In this document: positions 1 through 11,155 of the stretch, one piece after another
How the letters are laid out: each line of letters begins with the position of its first letter
Position numbering within the stretch: the first letter of the stretch is position 1
Translations under genes and position numbers: made by a program
Assembly: GCF_024323335.1 (NCBI RefSeq)
Contig: NC_066580.1
Span: 443,029,851 to 443,093,850 of the forward strand
From: Lathyrus oleraceus
Taxonomy: Eukaryota; Streptophyta; Magnoliopsida; Fabales; Fabaceae
DNA length: 64,000 nucleotides
Direction of reading: 5' to 3'
The notes under the pieces: generated by a model
What the model was told of the DNA's origin: nothing
The model's input: only the letters and a program-made list of their open reading frames with translations
Databases searched by the model: none

Positions 1-437
1 GTTTAACAATAGTTGTCCATCTGTCCAGCCACATACATCTGCTCACAGCTCCAGCTCCACATAAACACTTCTCCCCCTTTTTAGTCAAAATTGACCAAAA
101 GTGACCAATTAGACAAAATAAATGTCAATTAGCCTAGCAGAGAATGTCAGCACCGATGTTATAACATTAAAAATGTTAAAACATAATTGTTCAGGAGATA
201 CAAACCATCATCATACACAGCTGTGATAGTTGAGATGATGAACAAATCCATGGAACTCATTAAGAGCCCAAAATATTACAAACAAGCATCAATGAGGACT
301 GCCACGAATTACACATATTCCAAAAAAACAATAAAATTTCAGTCTTCCAAACATCAGCATCAGAACAGCTTCCAAAACATCAATCTTCACAGCACACCTC
401 ACCCAATCTTCAGTCTTCAACACAAAAGGGGGAACCA
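1..437 (-). other. Element A noncoding 3' region, with a polypurine-like tract
   Basis: This stretch lies between the ORF3 stop and the off-window 3' LTR. Read on the minus strand it contains AAAAAGGGGGAG (about 72-83), the same tract found after ORF3 in B (about 39472) and C (about 60661). Sireviruses are known to carry several polypurine tract copies upstream of the 3' LTR, and this is probably the upstream one. The short open frame on the plus strand here has no family resemblance and is not supported. Confidence 0.55.
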
Positions 438-2051
438 TCAATCAGAGGAAGAAGTATCACCTTCACCTTCAGAGCCTTCAGAGCTTTCAGAGCTGCCGCT
501 GTATTGAGCTTTTGACCTCTCTCTTGAGGTATTGGCATCTGAATCTTCACCAGCCTTCTCCATTTCTTCCTTTTCTAGACTCCTAATAAGAACTTCCAGA
601 GATTCTTTTCTTGCCTTGGCTACCCTTATACTATTATCCAGTTCCTTGCAGGTATCTTTTAGTTGATCAATTAAGCTTCCTTGAGATGCAGACTCCCTTT
701 TGGCAGATGTCATGACAACATCATTGACATGAATTCCCTCAAACAACTTATAATGAATGGATAGTGGGGGCTTTCTTCTACTTAGAATGTCATTTGTATT
801 GAGTATGTATGGTTGTTGACTCAAGATAATACCATAAATAATGGATGGGAAGGCAATGGGCAGCTTCACAACATTTGTGGAGGCATGTCTGATAGTTTGA
901 TCAAATACAAACCTTCCAAAGTCATAGTTTATCCTAGTTCCAATTGCATGAATGATTCTCATTGTCTGTAGTCTCTAGATCCACTCCTCCATCAGTTCCT
1001 CTTCCTAGGAACTTGTTGATAATGCTTGGTGAGAATTTCACACATTTACCCCTTACAAACACCTTGTAGAACTTCCTGCTGCTCCTTTCATAAACATCTT
1101 CAGGAATATTCACAATAAACTCTTTTACTAACCCCTCATAACATTGGGGTAGAGCAACCACAATCTTCATTAGTCCAGCATTTTTGATCAAATCAATTAC
1201 TTCCTTTACCTCTACAGCCTCTTTTCCAAGCTCTCTTTCAACAGCTACCCTCCTCTGAATGACAAATTTCCATTTTGCATCACCATATTCTAAATGGAAG
1301 GAGATATTGTCTAGGTGCACAACAGCAACTTTTCCAGGAGACTTCTTAACAGCCTGCCTTTTGCAGGGGAGATGTCTAGGACATCGTCTTCGACATCCTT
1401 ATTAGAGTCAGAACTGTCTCTTTCTTTCCTTTTCCTAACCTCAACTTTACTCCAAGATTTGGAGGGTCCTACACCAAAAGCCTTTTTCACTATTCTTGCT
1501 GTTCTCATTTTAGTCACACTTTTTCCTTTTCTAGTCCTCAGTTTCTCAGCTACACTTGGTTTTACAAGATGGACCAAAGTGTCATCCTCTTCTTCAGAGC
1601 TTTCTACCTCTAGGTCAATAATATTCTCCTGAGACATATTTGCTGGTTTCTTGCTAGGTAGGATTTTTCCTAGAGAACATAGCCCCTCAGCAGCCACTTC
1701 CTTTTCTGACCTAGATGAGTCATCATCTTTCTCAGCTTGGGGTTCCTCCTCAGGAGAGGGGTCCTTTCTGGACAGAGGGGTAGAAACACCCTTGACTGAA
1801 TACCTTTCACTTAGTATCATAGTAACTAGGTTCCTAATGGCACGATCAACATAATGCATGTCCTTTGGAAGAGGAGATTTATCAGGGATATTACCTTGTT
1901 TACTTCCAGCCATGGAAGAGGGACCTGAGGCGTCACTGGGTATCACACACAGAGGAGTGACGTCCAACACGTCTTCATTTAGAAACTCCATGGAGGGAGT
2001 CTTTGCATGATGAGAGGGTTTTGACCCAGATGATGAAGGATGTTGAGACAT
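438..2051 (-). pseudogene. Element A ORF3 (so-called envelope-like protein), frameshifted and internally deleted
   Basis: The reading frame starts at the MSQHPSSSG Met (2051) and is spread over three pieces: about 2051-1311, 1320-934 and 962-438. The N-terminal third is acidic and lysine-rich and looks disordered. The folded core begins at HLDNISFHLE and includes the VKEFIVNIPED motif. The end is a Ser/Glu-rich acidic tail. Compared with B, about 65 residues around the REITARQVKEWP region are missing, and there is a frame change near 1315. I see no signal peptide and no convincing membrane anchor. The core resembles what public plant annotation calls a putative plant transposon protein; its function is not known to me. 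An ATGTCA-type box lies inside it at 707-730. Confidence 0.75.
707..730 (-). promoter_or_regulatory. Symmetric 24-bp box in element A ORF3
   Basis: ATGTCA and TGACAT are separated by exactly 12 bp. The same box sits at the homologous place in ORF3 of B (38915-38938) and C (60332-60355). It overlaps codons for the DVVMTS stretch. Confidence 0.5.
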
Positions 2052-2339
2052 GTTGTTGAACTTTTGAGAGAAATTTCTTTGTCCTGGCAGAGGTCCTCTG
2101 AGAAGTTTGATGAAGATGGAAAGAGTTGTGTTCAGGTAGCCTGTGCAGATGACATAGATACTATTTCCAATATAAGGTAATGATTCATCATTAATGTGGC
2201 TCTTTCTTTTAATTGGGCAGACAATATTTTTATTACCTTTTCCACTCCATATTAATTGCCATAATTTCTCAAGAATCCAAATCCCTAATTTCCGTCTTAC
2301 ATATTTAAGTTGAATATCATCCAAATCCCCTGCAGCCTT

Positions 2340-3300
2340 GTCAGCTAGTTGCATTTCATGCTTTAGAACTAAGAATTTGTTTTCCACATATTTTCTAATT
2401 GAGTGATGACATCAAATAATGTACTTGGTCCAACTGTGTTGAATATGATTTTTGGACATAGTTGCAACATACAGGTTGTCATAATACAATGTCATGACAT
2501 CGTGTGTGACATTGTATGCAATTATCAGTAGTTTCATCCAATCTAGTTGAGAACAGCTGCTTCCATCTGATATACTTTCATCATAAACATCATTTTTATC
2601 TTTCAAATGTGTAGGAGAAGGAGTCCTTTCACTCTTCATCTCAATCTTCTCCATATTGTTCTTGGTACTTTTACTTTGAGATAGACACATAGTCCCTTGT
2701 GGTCCAGTTCCAACAAAGCTCTTTCCAATTTCAGACTGCGTATGATTAGTCACATGTCCACCCATTTTATCTAACTTCTCAGCTATTTGGGTCATCATGA
2801 CCTTTTCTCCTTTGAAAGTGAGTTTAAGTCTTAGCTTCTGTTGTGACATCCTTGTCTGACATTTCCCACAGACTTGTCCTCTAGCAGCTATACTCATCTT
2901 CATCCCTTCCTTTTTGACATAGGTATACTTTGAGGAATAATCAATTTGAGAGCTCCACATGTAACCGTTGTCTTTGTTCCTGATTCCTTTCATAATTACT
3001 TCACTGTCTTTGTTAGAGATTAGACATTCAGTTTTGGTGAAGTTAACATTCAGACCTTGGTCACATAGTTGACTGATGCTTATTAGATTTGCAGTCAAGC
3101 CCTTAACCAGTAGGATATTGTCAAGTTTAGGAACTCCAGGACAATCAAGCTTGCCTATCCCTTTTATTTCACCCTTTGCTCCATCACCAAAGGTTACATG
3201 GCTTATGGCATGAGGATGAAGATCAGTTATCAAGTATATGTTTCCAGTCACGTGTCTAGAACATCCACTATCAAAATATCACTTTTCTTTGGTTAAGATT
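2340..3300 (-). pseudogene. Element A pol remnant: protease plus scraps of pre-integrase, RT end and RNase H
   Basis: Protease is recognisable by YFDSGCSRHVTG followed by a segment very similar to B (ISQLCDQGLNVNFTKTECL); the Trp before it has become TGA. The chain then runs through VCGKCQT of the pre-integrase domain, unalignable sequence, a short piece like the RT C terminus (LSQSKSTKN, PTHLK), and an RNase H end (SSCSQLDWMK, AYNVTHDVMTLYYDN). A final HEMQLAD matches the RNase H C terminus of B. The integrase catalytic triad and the RT YVDD box are absent. The scraps appear in their normal order, so several deletions are more likely than one. Confidence 0.8.
2484..2517 (-). promoter_or_regulatory. 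Long symmetric box in RNase H remnant of element A
   Basis: An 11-bp perfect inverted repeat (2484-2494 with 2507-2517) flanks a 12-bp spacer. It corresponds to 36871-36902 in B and 58503-58536 in C, where stems of 10 and 11 bp have the same spacer length. In coding terms it spans YNVT..VMTLY. Confidence 0.6.
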
Positions 3301-5072
3301 TTGAGGGGAATGTGAGCTATTAGACTCGTAACATTAGTCTTAGGAACTCATAGCTTCTTGTTGATAGGCCTGTGCTGCTTGGGTCAGGGTTGATAGTGAG
3401 TCTGATGGTGAACATGGCTAGGATAACCATACAGCTTATAGCAGAAGGGCTTCAGATGACCAAGTTTCCCACAGTAATGGCATCTCCATCTTTGGTGTTT
3501 CCCTTTCTGTTGTATCCTTTAATGTTGTGACATCTCAAGTTTACTTTTACTATGGCTGCATTTAGGTTTGGCTTGAGGTTTGCAACCAGTGTAACTGCTC
3601 TCAGGCTTAGACTCATTATACCCAATGCCAGATTTGTCTCCTGTTATTTGTCCAGTTTGAAGAATTTTGTCTAAGGAATCAGATTCATTGTTTAACATCC
3701 TTACATACTTGGTCATTTCTTCTAGTTTAGCATTTAAGAACATAGCTTCAGTTTTTACCTTGGAGAGGGTTTCCACACGGTCTGCCTTTTCATTCTCCAG
3801 CTGTACTATCTTCTGACTTTCAACTTCTAGCTTGACATTCAGAACCACTGCTTTTGTTCTTAATTTGGAGATGGTTTCTAAGTGTTCTACCTTCTCATTC
3901 TCAAGTTGAATTATTTCCTTCTTCTGGCTTTCAACCTGTTTACATAGCTCTACACTTTTGTGACACAACTTTCTGTATGTAAATGCCAACTCTTCAAAGG
4001 TTACTTCATCATCACTTGAGTCTTTATCAGAACCCCATCTTCCTGTCAAGGTAGTTACCAGATTTGCAGCTTCATCTATTTCACTCTCATCAGACCAAGT
4101 GGCAGCAAGACTCATCTTTTGCTTCTTGAGGTAGGTTCCACATTCAGTTCTAATGTGTGCATACCCATCACATTCATAGCACTGTACTTCTTTTCCTTCT
4201 TTGGGCTTATCATCTGACCTTGCTCTTCTTTCAGCATTGTTAGATCTACTGATGTCAGGTGAGATGTTCTTGACATTAGTCTTGGATCTTACATCCATCT
4301 TTTTCAGCAGTCTGTTGAACTGTCTTCCTAGCATTGCTACTTATTTTGACAAGTCTTCATCAACATCCTGACTGTTTTCATCTTCTGTGTTTGACATGAA
4401 GGCCATGCTTTTGGTTTTCTTTTCAGAACCATCATTTAATCCCATCTCAAATGTTTAAAGGGAACCAATTAGCTCATCAACTCTCATGTTGGAGATGTCT
4501 TGGGATTCTTCTATGGTTGCTACTTTCATAGCAAATCTCTTAGGGAGTGACCTGAGTATTTTCCTTACCAGCTTCTCATCTGACATCTTCTCTCCCAGGG
4601 CTCCTGAGGCATTTGCAATTTCAAGAATGCTCATATGAAATTCATGTATGTTTTCATCTTCTTTCATCCTTAGATTTTCAAACTTGGAGGTGAGCAGCTG
4701 TAGTCTAGACATTTTAACCCTAGATGTGCCTTCATGAGTGGTTTTGAGAATGTATCAAGCATCTTTAGCCACTTCACAATTATTTATCAATCTGAAGATG
4801 TTCTTGTCTACTCCATTGAATATGGCATTCAATGCTTTAGAATTTCCAAGGGCTAAATCATCCTCTTCCTTGGACCATTGTTCTTCAGGCTTCTTGTCAG
4901 TTGTGGATGCTCCCTCCTTAGTAATTACTGGATGAACCCATCCTGTTAACACAACCTTCCAAGCCTTATTATCCATAGATTTTAAGAAGGCTACCATTCG
5001 AGGTTTCCACAAGTCATAGTTAGATCCATCCAAAATTGGTGGCCTGTGAACAGATCCCCCATCTCTCTCCAT
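3301..5072 (-). pseudogene. Element A gag, broken by several stops
   Basis: Gag starts at MERDGGSVHRPP (5072), 54 bp past the primer site. Stops replace sense codons near 4754 (Trp to TGA), 4454 and 4342; past about 3519 the frame decays. The capsid-like N-terminal part matches B and C (LRMKEDENIHEFHM, RKILRSLPKRFAMK). A zinc knuckle CYECDGYAHIRTEC (CX2CX4HX4C) lies near 4150, and a second knuckle-like motif near 3480 is followed by basic sequence leading to protease. Between them is a coiled coil whose QLENEK...KLE unit occurs twice in tandem (about 3720-3930), while B has it once. Gag would form the particle that packages element RNA. This copy cannot make it in one piece. Confidence 0.8.
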
Positions 5073-5125
5073 TGTACCAGAAAGTATTGCTCATAGATCT
5101 CACCCAGAACCAGAGTAGGATGCCT

Positions 5126-5137
5126 GCTCTGATACCA
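5126..5137 (-). promoter_or_regulatory. Primer binding site, initiator Met tRNA
   Basis: On the minus strand TGGTATCAGAGC begins two bases after the LTR end. This is the usual Ty1/copia site for the 3' end of initiator methionine tRNA. Confidence 0.85.
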
Positions 5138-5163
5138 ATTGAAATTCTGGTATCAGATATGAG

Positions 5164-5187
5164 ATGTCGAAGGTAATGTCATGACAC
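5164..5187 (-). promoter_or_regulatory. Symmetric 24-bp box near U5 end of element A LTR
   Basis: Plus-strand reading is ATGTCG, 12 bp, TGACAC. Its distance to the LTR end (24 bp) matches B (24 bp) and C (22 bp). Confidence 0.55.
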
Positions 5188-5757
5188 TAATATCTGAGTA
5201 ATGCAAACAGAATAAAGATAGAGAATAGTAATGCATGATACACAAGTAATTGTTAACCCAGTTCGGTCCAACTCACCTACATCTGGGGGCTACCAAGCCA
5301 GGAAGGAAATTCACTAAAATAGAATCAGTTCAAAGACTCTCCGTACACTTCAACAAGTTACAGTCTTTCTCACCTAATCTCTACCCGTGCAATTTCTACA
5401 TAAGCACTCTTAGATATGAGAACCCACTCATTTCCCTACAATCACACCTGTGATCTTAAACAACAATCCCTTGAGAAAAGAGAACACTTTTCAATAACAC
5501 ACTCTTGATTTTACTTCACAGTTTCAATCAAGAAGACACACTCTTGATCTTGCTTCGCAGCTTTGATCAAGAAGACACACACTCTTGCTTCACAGCTTTA
5601 GAGTGACAAATTACAACCACAAATCAGTCTAATTCAATCATCAAAAGATGACTTGAATGGCTTACAAGTCTCACGACTAAACAGACACAAACCCTAGCTC
5701 TCTCTCTATATTTCGCTCAGTATTGGTTGTGTGTTAAAACAGGTTTTCTAAGTCCCT

Positions 5758-5764
5758 TTTTATA
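5758..5764 (-). promoter_or_regulatory. TATA box of element A LTR
   Basis: TATAAAA on the minus strand, about 555 bp after the LTR start. It separates the U3 boxes from the transcribed part of the LTR. Confidence 0.55.
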
Positions 5765-5984
5765 GAAGCTTTCAGCTGGGCTTGGACATCTTGAAAACCC
5801 TAAACCTATTTTCCAATCAAATTTTCTTATGACAGCTGGTTAGATCTCTTTGGAAAATAAGTAAATCAGGTTGTAATCAATGATTGAATGCGCCCGCAAA
5901 TCAGATCTTCAATCATACATAGATTGCCATTAATTGTGCAATCATAAAACACCAGACATTTACACTGAATGTTCTGTGTACAGG

Positions 5985-6266
5985 TTGTCATGACATCGGA
6001 TCTGACATCCTAGAAAAATCCTGCATAATTCCATAATTCCTTTTATAACTTCCAGCAGGTACAACCATATCAGATGCCATGACCTTGTGTATGACATCTT
6101 GAGACAATCCTGCATGAACATGTCTTTCATTTAAACTCCAGCAGGTACACACATATCAGATGCCATGACCTTGTGTATGACACTCTGAAACAATCATGCA
6201 TGATTATGTTTCTTAAACTCCAGCAGGTACATAGGATATCTCATGTTAAGACATCACACATAACAT
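5985..6266 (-). promoter_or_regulatory. Cluster of four symmetric boxes in U3 of element A
   Basis: The boxes are at 5985-6008, 6074-6097, 6160-6183 and 6243-6266, each with two inverted six-base half-sites 12 bp apart. In the last, the half-sites are ATGTTA and TAACAT, a paired change from ATGTCA/TGACAT. Two of them (6074 and 6160) are near copies within an approximately 86-bp repeat; the other spacings differ. Confidence 0.6.
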
Positions 6267-6324
6267 CTTGTGAACACTCTCTGTTTTACCAAAATTGTTG
6301 CCAATACTTAGAACCAACAAATTT

Positions 6325-6980
6325 TAAAATATAACTTTGAAAAATTAAATAAAAATAAAAATAAAAATGCATAATGAAAATTCAAATTAAATGATCATTC
6401 ATTCTAAATAAATATGTCGATCATCTTGACTAAAAAAGAGAAATAAACAGATAAAAAATGAACAAAAATTGGACGAAAAAATGCCCGAAAAGCTAAAATA
6501 ACTGCACCACCATGATCAGTGCGAAATAAACTTCTCGAAAATATAGGTTTTGTCAAATTTTGAAATGGAAACCGCATGACTAAAACTCTCAGACAGATCA
6601 AAATGTGACAAAATAATTAGCCAAAAAATAAATCGAGCACATCAGATTAAGCTACGCGAAACATGGATTAATAAGATTGATGCATGCAAGCTTGATTCTC
6701 AAAATGTCCCCCCCACTGTTTTGACACACATTTGACAAATGATTCAACGGATTTGCCTGTAGATCCGAAAATTTATTTCTATTGATATTTTAGGCACTAT
6801 ACGGTATGGAATGTATGTTATGCTATGCAGGGGTGTAACAACTATGATGAATGCACTAAATTGATGATTCAGGGTTAAAATCGATGATATTGGATGCCCA
6901 CAGGAAGCAACAACGAGGGAAGAAATTAGTTAGGGGTATAAATCTTGCTAGAGAAAAGACAATTGGGGAATATGCAAAAA
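6325..6980 (-). other. Decayed Ogre-like noncoding DNA (element D, left part)
   Basis: No gene is visible. The part from about 6700 resembles the stretch after E's left LTR (20280-20510): both have a phrase like GGGGAATAT followed by the tandem unit GGTTCA.ACATGACC. It is therefore probably the 3' noncoding internal region of an old Ogre-type element. The AT-rich 6320-6700 section is unassigned. Confidence 0.45.
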
Positions 6981-6984
6981 TATT

Positions 6985-7560
6985 TTGTCAACAGGTTCAA
7001 ACATGACCTGACAACACTAGAAAATGTTCAAAGAAAGTTTCCACAATAGGTTCAGACATGACCCAATAATACTAGAGAACACAAACAAAGAAAAGTTCAA
7101 TAAACTGGTTCAGACATGACCTGATGACAACTTGAATATTTGAAGAAAGTTTCAACAACATGTTCATACATGACCTGACAACACTGAAATATCAAGGAAA
7201 GTTTAATCAACAGGTTCATGCATGACCTGAAAATTTGGGAGGTTTCAAGAAAAATTCAGCAACAGGTTTATACATGACCTGACTATAGTGAAAAATTCAA
7301 AGAAAGGTTCATCATACAAGTTCATACATGACCTGGAAACATTGGAAAACATAAAGAGAGAAGTTCAACAATAGGTTCATACATGATCTCAATAATGGAA
7401 CATTCAAAGAAAATTTCCACCCACAAGTTCATACGTGACCTGGTAACACTTGGAAAATTCCAAGAAAAGTTCAATAAGAGGTTCATACATGACCTGATAA
7501 CTTCTTAATATTCAAAGAAAATTGTATCCATATGTTCATACATGACTTGATAACACTTTA
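6985..7560 (+). repeat. Tandem array, 11 units of about 54 bp
   Basis: A core GGTTCATACATGACCTG recurs at about 6994, 7049, 7107, 7161, 7213, 7265, 7319, 7374, 7427, 7480 and 7532, a spacing of 52-58 bp. The remainder of each unit is AT-rich and variable. The same core occurs five times at 47769-47990 and once at 20511. Ogre-type elements are known for hypervariable tandem repeats in the 3' untranslated region. Confidence 0.8.
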
Positions 7561-7574
7561 TCGCTACAAAAAAA

Positions 7575-10500
7575 ATGACTGACTGACATATAGTCGCAAC
7601 CAGATTTTATTTATTCCTATATATAAGAGGAAAGGGAAAATAATCGATAAAATCCTCTAAAGACAAAATGGAAAGATTTATGGTCTAAACCAAATTAGGG
7701 TTTGAAAGTCGGTTATGCGAATAGAAAGTATTAACACCCTTCACATTCATCGTACTCGACGAGAACCATCTAAGTTGTCTATGTACGCGGGTGTTTACCT
7801 ATCTTAATGCTTACTTACTATCGGGAAAAAGGGAAAGGGTTGTTTCTATTATTATTGTGATCACCAAGGATTGAGGCCCTTGTGCCTATGTATCATCATC
7901 AAGGGATGAAGAATCAGAGCTTTGTAGTTCGAAGTAGAAAATGATTTGTTTATTGGTTGTTTTTACATTGAAAAAAGGTTTTCTGAGTGATGCCTTAAGG
8001 CGCAAAAATAAGGTTTGATGAGTTGATGTTTGTTTTATGGTTTTTGAAAAGAGATTGTTCTTGATTAGGATTGCACTAAAGACTATGGGTAGAGGCGAAT
8101 GTTTCAGACAAACAAGTCAAGCGTCTTGTGTCCAAAATAATCAGAGTAAGGGTAGGAAATCTTAATTCTTACTCATTCTCTACAACTTAAGGCTCGTGAC
8201 GCGTAATTCTAATTGTATTTTTATTGTATTTTGAATTTGATTAAGAAAATGCCGTTTGACGTTAGATCAAGGGTTTATTGCTTGTTGATTTTGAAATGGT
8301 GAGGTGCATGGATATTTACAAAGTAACTAATGCGAAAAATAAAGGGTCTCACTGTAAGGTAGCCCAAGAGAAAGCCTTGTGTGTGCAAAGTGACCTATGC
8401 TAACAAGTGGATAATGGACTTAAGAGTGTGTCTTCCTAGGGTAGTGCCACGAATGTCATTCTTACAATAAAAGATTGTAAGTTACAAATGAAATTCCAAG
8501 TCAGAGAAATGGGTCAAGAATCATAACAAGGTCCAAGTGCAAGGGTCCTAATGAATCCTCTAATTCCAAGAGTAGGCACAAATGAATGCATCTTTTTGGT
8601 TTTTTGATTTTATCATGTTTTTGTTCTTTTTGATTATGCAATGATAATAAGTAAATGACAATAAGATAAAGATGCATGGGATATATACAATGATGATGGA
8701 TCTGAGAATAAAGTACTTGAAAGTAAATAAGAAGAAGTTAAATTGACAAGAAATAAATGACAATAAAAGATTAAGTCAATAATTCAATGGTTAGTGATAA
8801 CAGTTAGTGGTTAGAGGTTTAGTTTCATAAGGTAACCACCTAAGGATAATTTATCCACGAGTCAATGGTTAGTGATAACAGCTAGTGGCACATCGAGGGA
8901 TAACTTATAATGGATACAAAGTGTTGAAGATGATTCATGACCATCTATCAACATATTTGAATCAAAGAAGGTTGAATCAACATCAAGTCCATATATCAAT
9001 GATTTGAAGTGTGGAAGATTTCATCACCCAAATAATCATACATTAAAGTCAGATAACACATAAGTTAACCATCAAAATCCAAATGTTAGTGATTAATGAT
9101 CAATGGAAATATTTAATCGAATCATGACACTTTAGTGCTATGTTAAATAATCGTAAGTGGACTTATGTAGAAGTCACACCTATCAGAGGTCAGTCAATAA
9201 TAATATAAGTGTTAGGCATGTTGGAGGTCTACCACAAAGTTAACCTCTTGAAACAATGCAGCAAGATGAAAAATCAAAAGGGCAATTGCTCAAGCAATTA
9301 AAGGTCTCATCTAAATATCAAGAGATTTAAACATGATCAACTAAGGGCAACCTATCAACACCTCAAAGTGTCAAGAAAGATCCATTGATCATTCATCAAC
9401 ATATTTGAAGAAAGTCTAATCAATTTTAGGACCAATAATTAATGATTCAAGATTTTCATCAACCATATAATCAAATAAAAGGGCAAAATGGTCAAAACAT
9501 AAATGATAAAGAAAATAATAATACTAATAAAAAAATATTAATGAAATATATTGAGTAAAAATTGATTAAAAAAATGAATAGGAAACAAAAGAAAATTGAT
9601 TAAGAAATATTAAGTAAAAAGAAATAAGAAAGCAGAAATAAAGAAAATAAAGAAACTAAAGAAAAAAAAGAAATTAAAAAGAGAAAAAGGGGGTATAGGA
9701 GTGAAAGGGGGGAGTTTGAAAAGAAAAGGGGCCTTGGACCCAAGAGGAAAGGCACCACCGAGGGCCAAAAGGGTTTGAAAGGGACTTTGAGGTTTCCCTC
9801 CCCCTACTTTAAATATTTGAATTGTTTCCCACTCTGTCACGCCAAAGCTCATCGCCGCCGCTGACGGAGCTTTAAAACAAAAATCAAGAACACCAAACCC
9901 CTCATCTTAACATGCTAATCAAGAATCCAAATACCAAAAATCCCAACTTTTACACAATCGGACAAATAAAAAATAAACAAGCATGAACCCTATAAATGAA
10001 AATGAAAATTAAATGGCCATGAGAGGGACTCAAAGTCTTAAACCAGAGGGCTTTGACTCCCTGAAGCGAGCACTACACAACGGTATTAAGAACGAGACCA
10101 AATGAAAAAAACTTGGGTCTCTACCTCGCCAAAGAGGACGACCGAAAAATCAACAGGTAAGTTCTTTATTTTGTGTCTTGCTACTCTTCTTTTCTCTTAT
10201 GCTCTAAAAAAAATAAGTTTTTTGAGGGTGAGAATGTTTGGGTGACTGAGTGCCTGATGCTTAGGGTTTTAGACTTATATTGTTCAACCTCTTTTCTTCT
10301 TCTGAATGATTGCTTTTATAGTGAAACCATTAGGGTTTTTGAATCAAGAGATCAATGCAAATGGAATGGCGGCGATGGAGATGTTATGTTGCAGGATGTG
10401 TTTGTCCAAAAATGTGTCTTAATTTTGAAAAGTAGACTGCACCCTTGTCCTTGTTTGTCTATTTTGCTTGTTTTGCTTTTTGGCCTTTTGGACTATTATG

Positions 10501-11155
10501 CTCTTTTTACTGCATTGCATTTGTATATTTTTTTACTGTAGTAAATGGTAATTTGGATAGTGTATTGTTTTGCTGATGTGGCTTACCTTGTTTGGCTCAT
10601 GATGTTTTCTTAGTTGTTGTTGAGTGGAATCAAATTTGGTGATTGCTTTGTGTAGGCCTGCTAGAATTGATGAGATTATGTGCATGATGAATGTGTTTTA
10701 TGTTGCTTGCAAGATTTTGAATGTGATGGTGCAGGATTATGCAAGTTCAGAATATGGTTTGTTGTTTGCCAAGGTTTGCAGGATGTTTATGGCATGGAAT
10801 TTGCATTGGTTGAAACATGTCTCATGGTGTGAGCATTTGATTACTGCAGATGGTGAGTTGAATTGGTGTCTGCTTGTTGTAGTTGATGATTGTTATGCCA
10901 TTATTTGCAGCTTGTGGGCAACCTTGTCCTACTCGTGAATCATGGCCATTTGATGTAGGTTTGAGGTTGATGGAGACATGGTTAAGGTTGCAAAACATGG
11001 TCTTCTAATTCGAGGTATGACCTGCTCTGTAGGTTACTTGGATTAGCAAAGCTTAGACTATTAGCATGCTTGGTTCAATTAGTTGGAACTAGGGCTACTT
11101 GCATTGCTTGTACAAGCTTTGATGTGAGATTTTGTCTGGATTGTTGCCTATGTGG
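7575..11155 (-). repeat. Decayed Ogre-type LTR-like sequence (element D), left of the E insertion
   Basis: From about 7590 the sequence parallels the plus-strand start of E's LTR: a TTTTATTTATTC stretch, a run like AATCGATAAAA, then a GTATTAACACCC-like motif and a TACTCGACGAGAACC-like motif. It is much more diverged than E's own two LTRs. A consensus splice donor CAG|GTAAGT lies at about 10155-10163 on the plus strand. From about 10380 to 11150 the DNA is TGCAGG-rich, a character that resumes at 45740. Short open frames here (for example 10173-10541 and 10624-10938) lack family resemblance. Confidence 0.5.
11151..11155. repeat. Target site duplication TGTGG, left copy of element E
   Basis: Matches 45735-45739 on the other side of E. 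It fixes both ends of the element although they lie 34.6 kb apart. Confidence 0.85.

Larger units (their letters stand above)
5140..6319 (-). repeat. Element A 5' LTR (about 1180 bp)
   Basis: On the minus strand it begins TGTTGGTTCTAAG and ends CCAGAATTTCA, giving TG...CA termini. The start resembles B's LTR (TGTTGGTTCTATG), and the last 100 bp (CTTGGTAGCCCCCAGA type segment, then the primer site) are shared with B and C. A TATA motif lies at 5758-5764. Four 24-bp boxes lie in U3 and one is 24 bp from the U5 end. Confidence 0.88.
1..6324 (-). mobile_element. Element A: Sirevirus-type Ty1/copia derivative with integrase/RT core deleted
   Basis: Read on the minus strand the order is LTR (5140-6319), initiator-Met primer site, decayed gag, a protease fragment, a short RNase H remnant, and a third ORF ending near 438. 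The 3' LTR lies beyond the left edge. The possible target duplication next to the visible LTR is AATTT at 6320-6324, and its partner cannot be seen. The intact relative B carries about 1000 codons from protease to the end of RNase H; here that region is reduced to about 280 codons, and both integrase and most of RT are missing. The combination of LTR type, two-knuckle gag, third ORF and G-rich tracts fits the Sirevirus (SIRE/Maximus) group. LTR and ORF sequences are closest to B. Confidence 0.85.

Noticed and set aside
438..2051. ORF3 as a true viral envelope glycoprotein
   Set aside because: No signal peptide, no cleavage region and no clear membrane span is seen in A, B or C; the label envelope-like is only conventional.
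6985..7560. CRISPR-like array because of regularly spaced short repeats
   Set aside because: The intervening sequences are related to each other, the genome is plant nuclear, and the family recurs in Ogre 3' regions; it is an ordinary tandem repeat.
9610..9852. Phe-rich minus-strand frame as a membrane peptide
   Set aside because: It is a reading of an A-rich plus-strand tract with low complexity.
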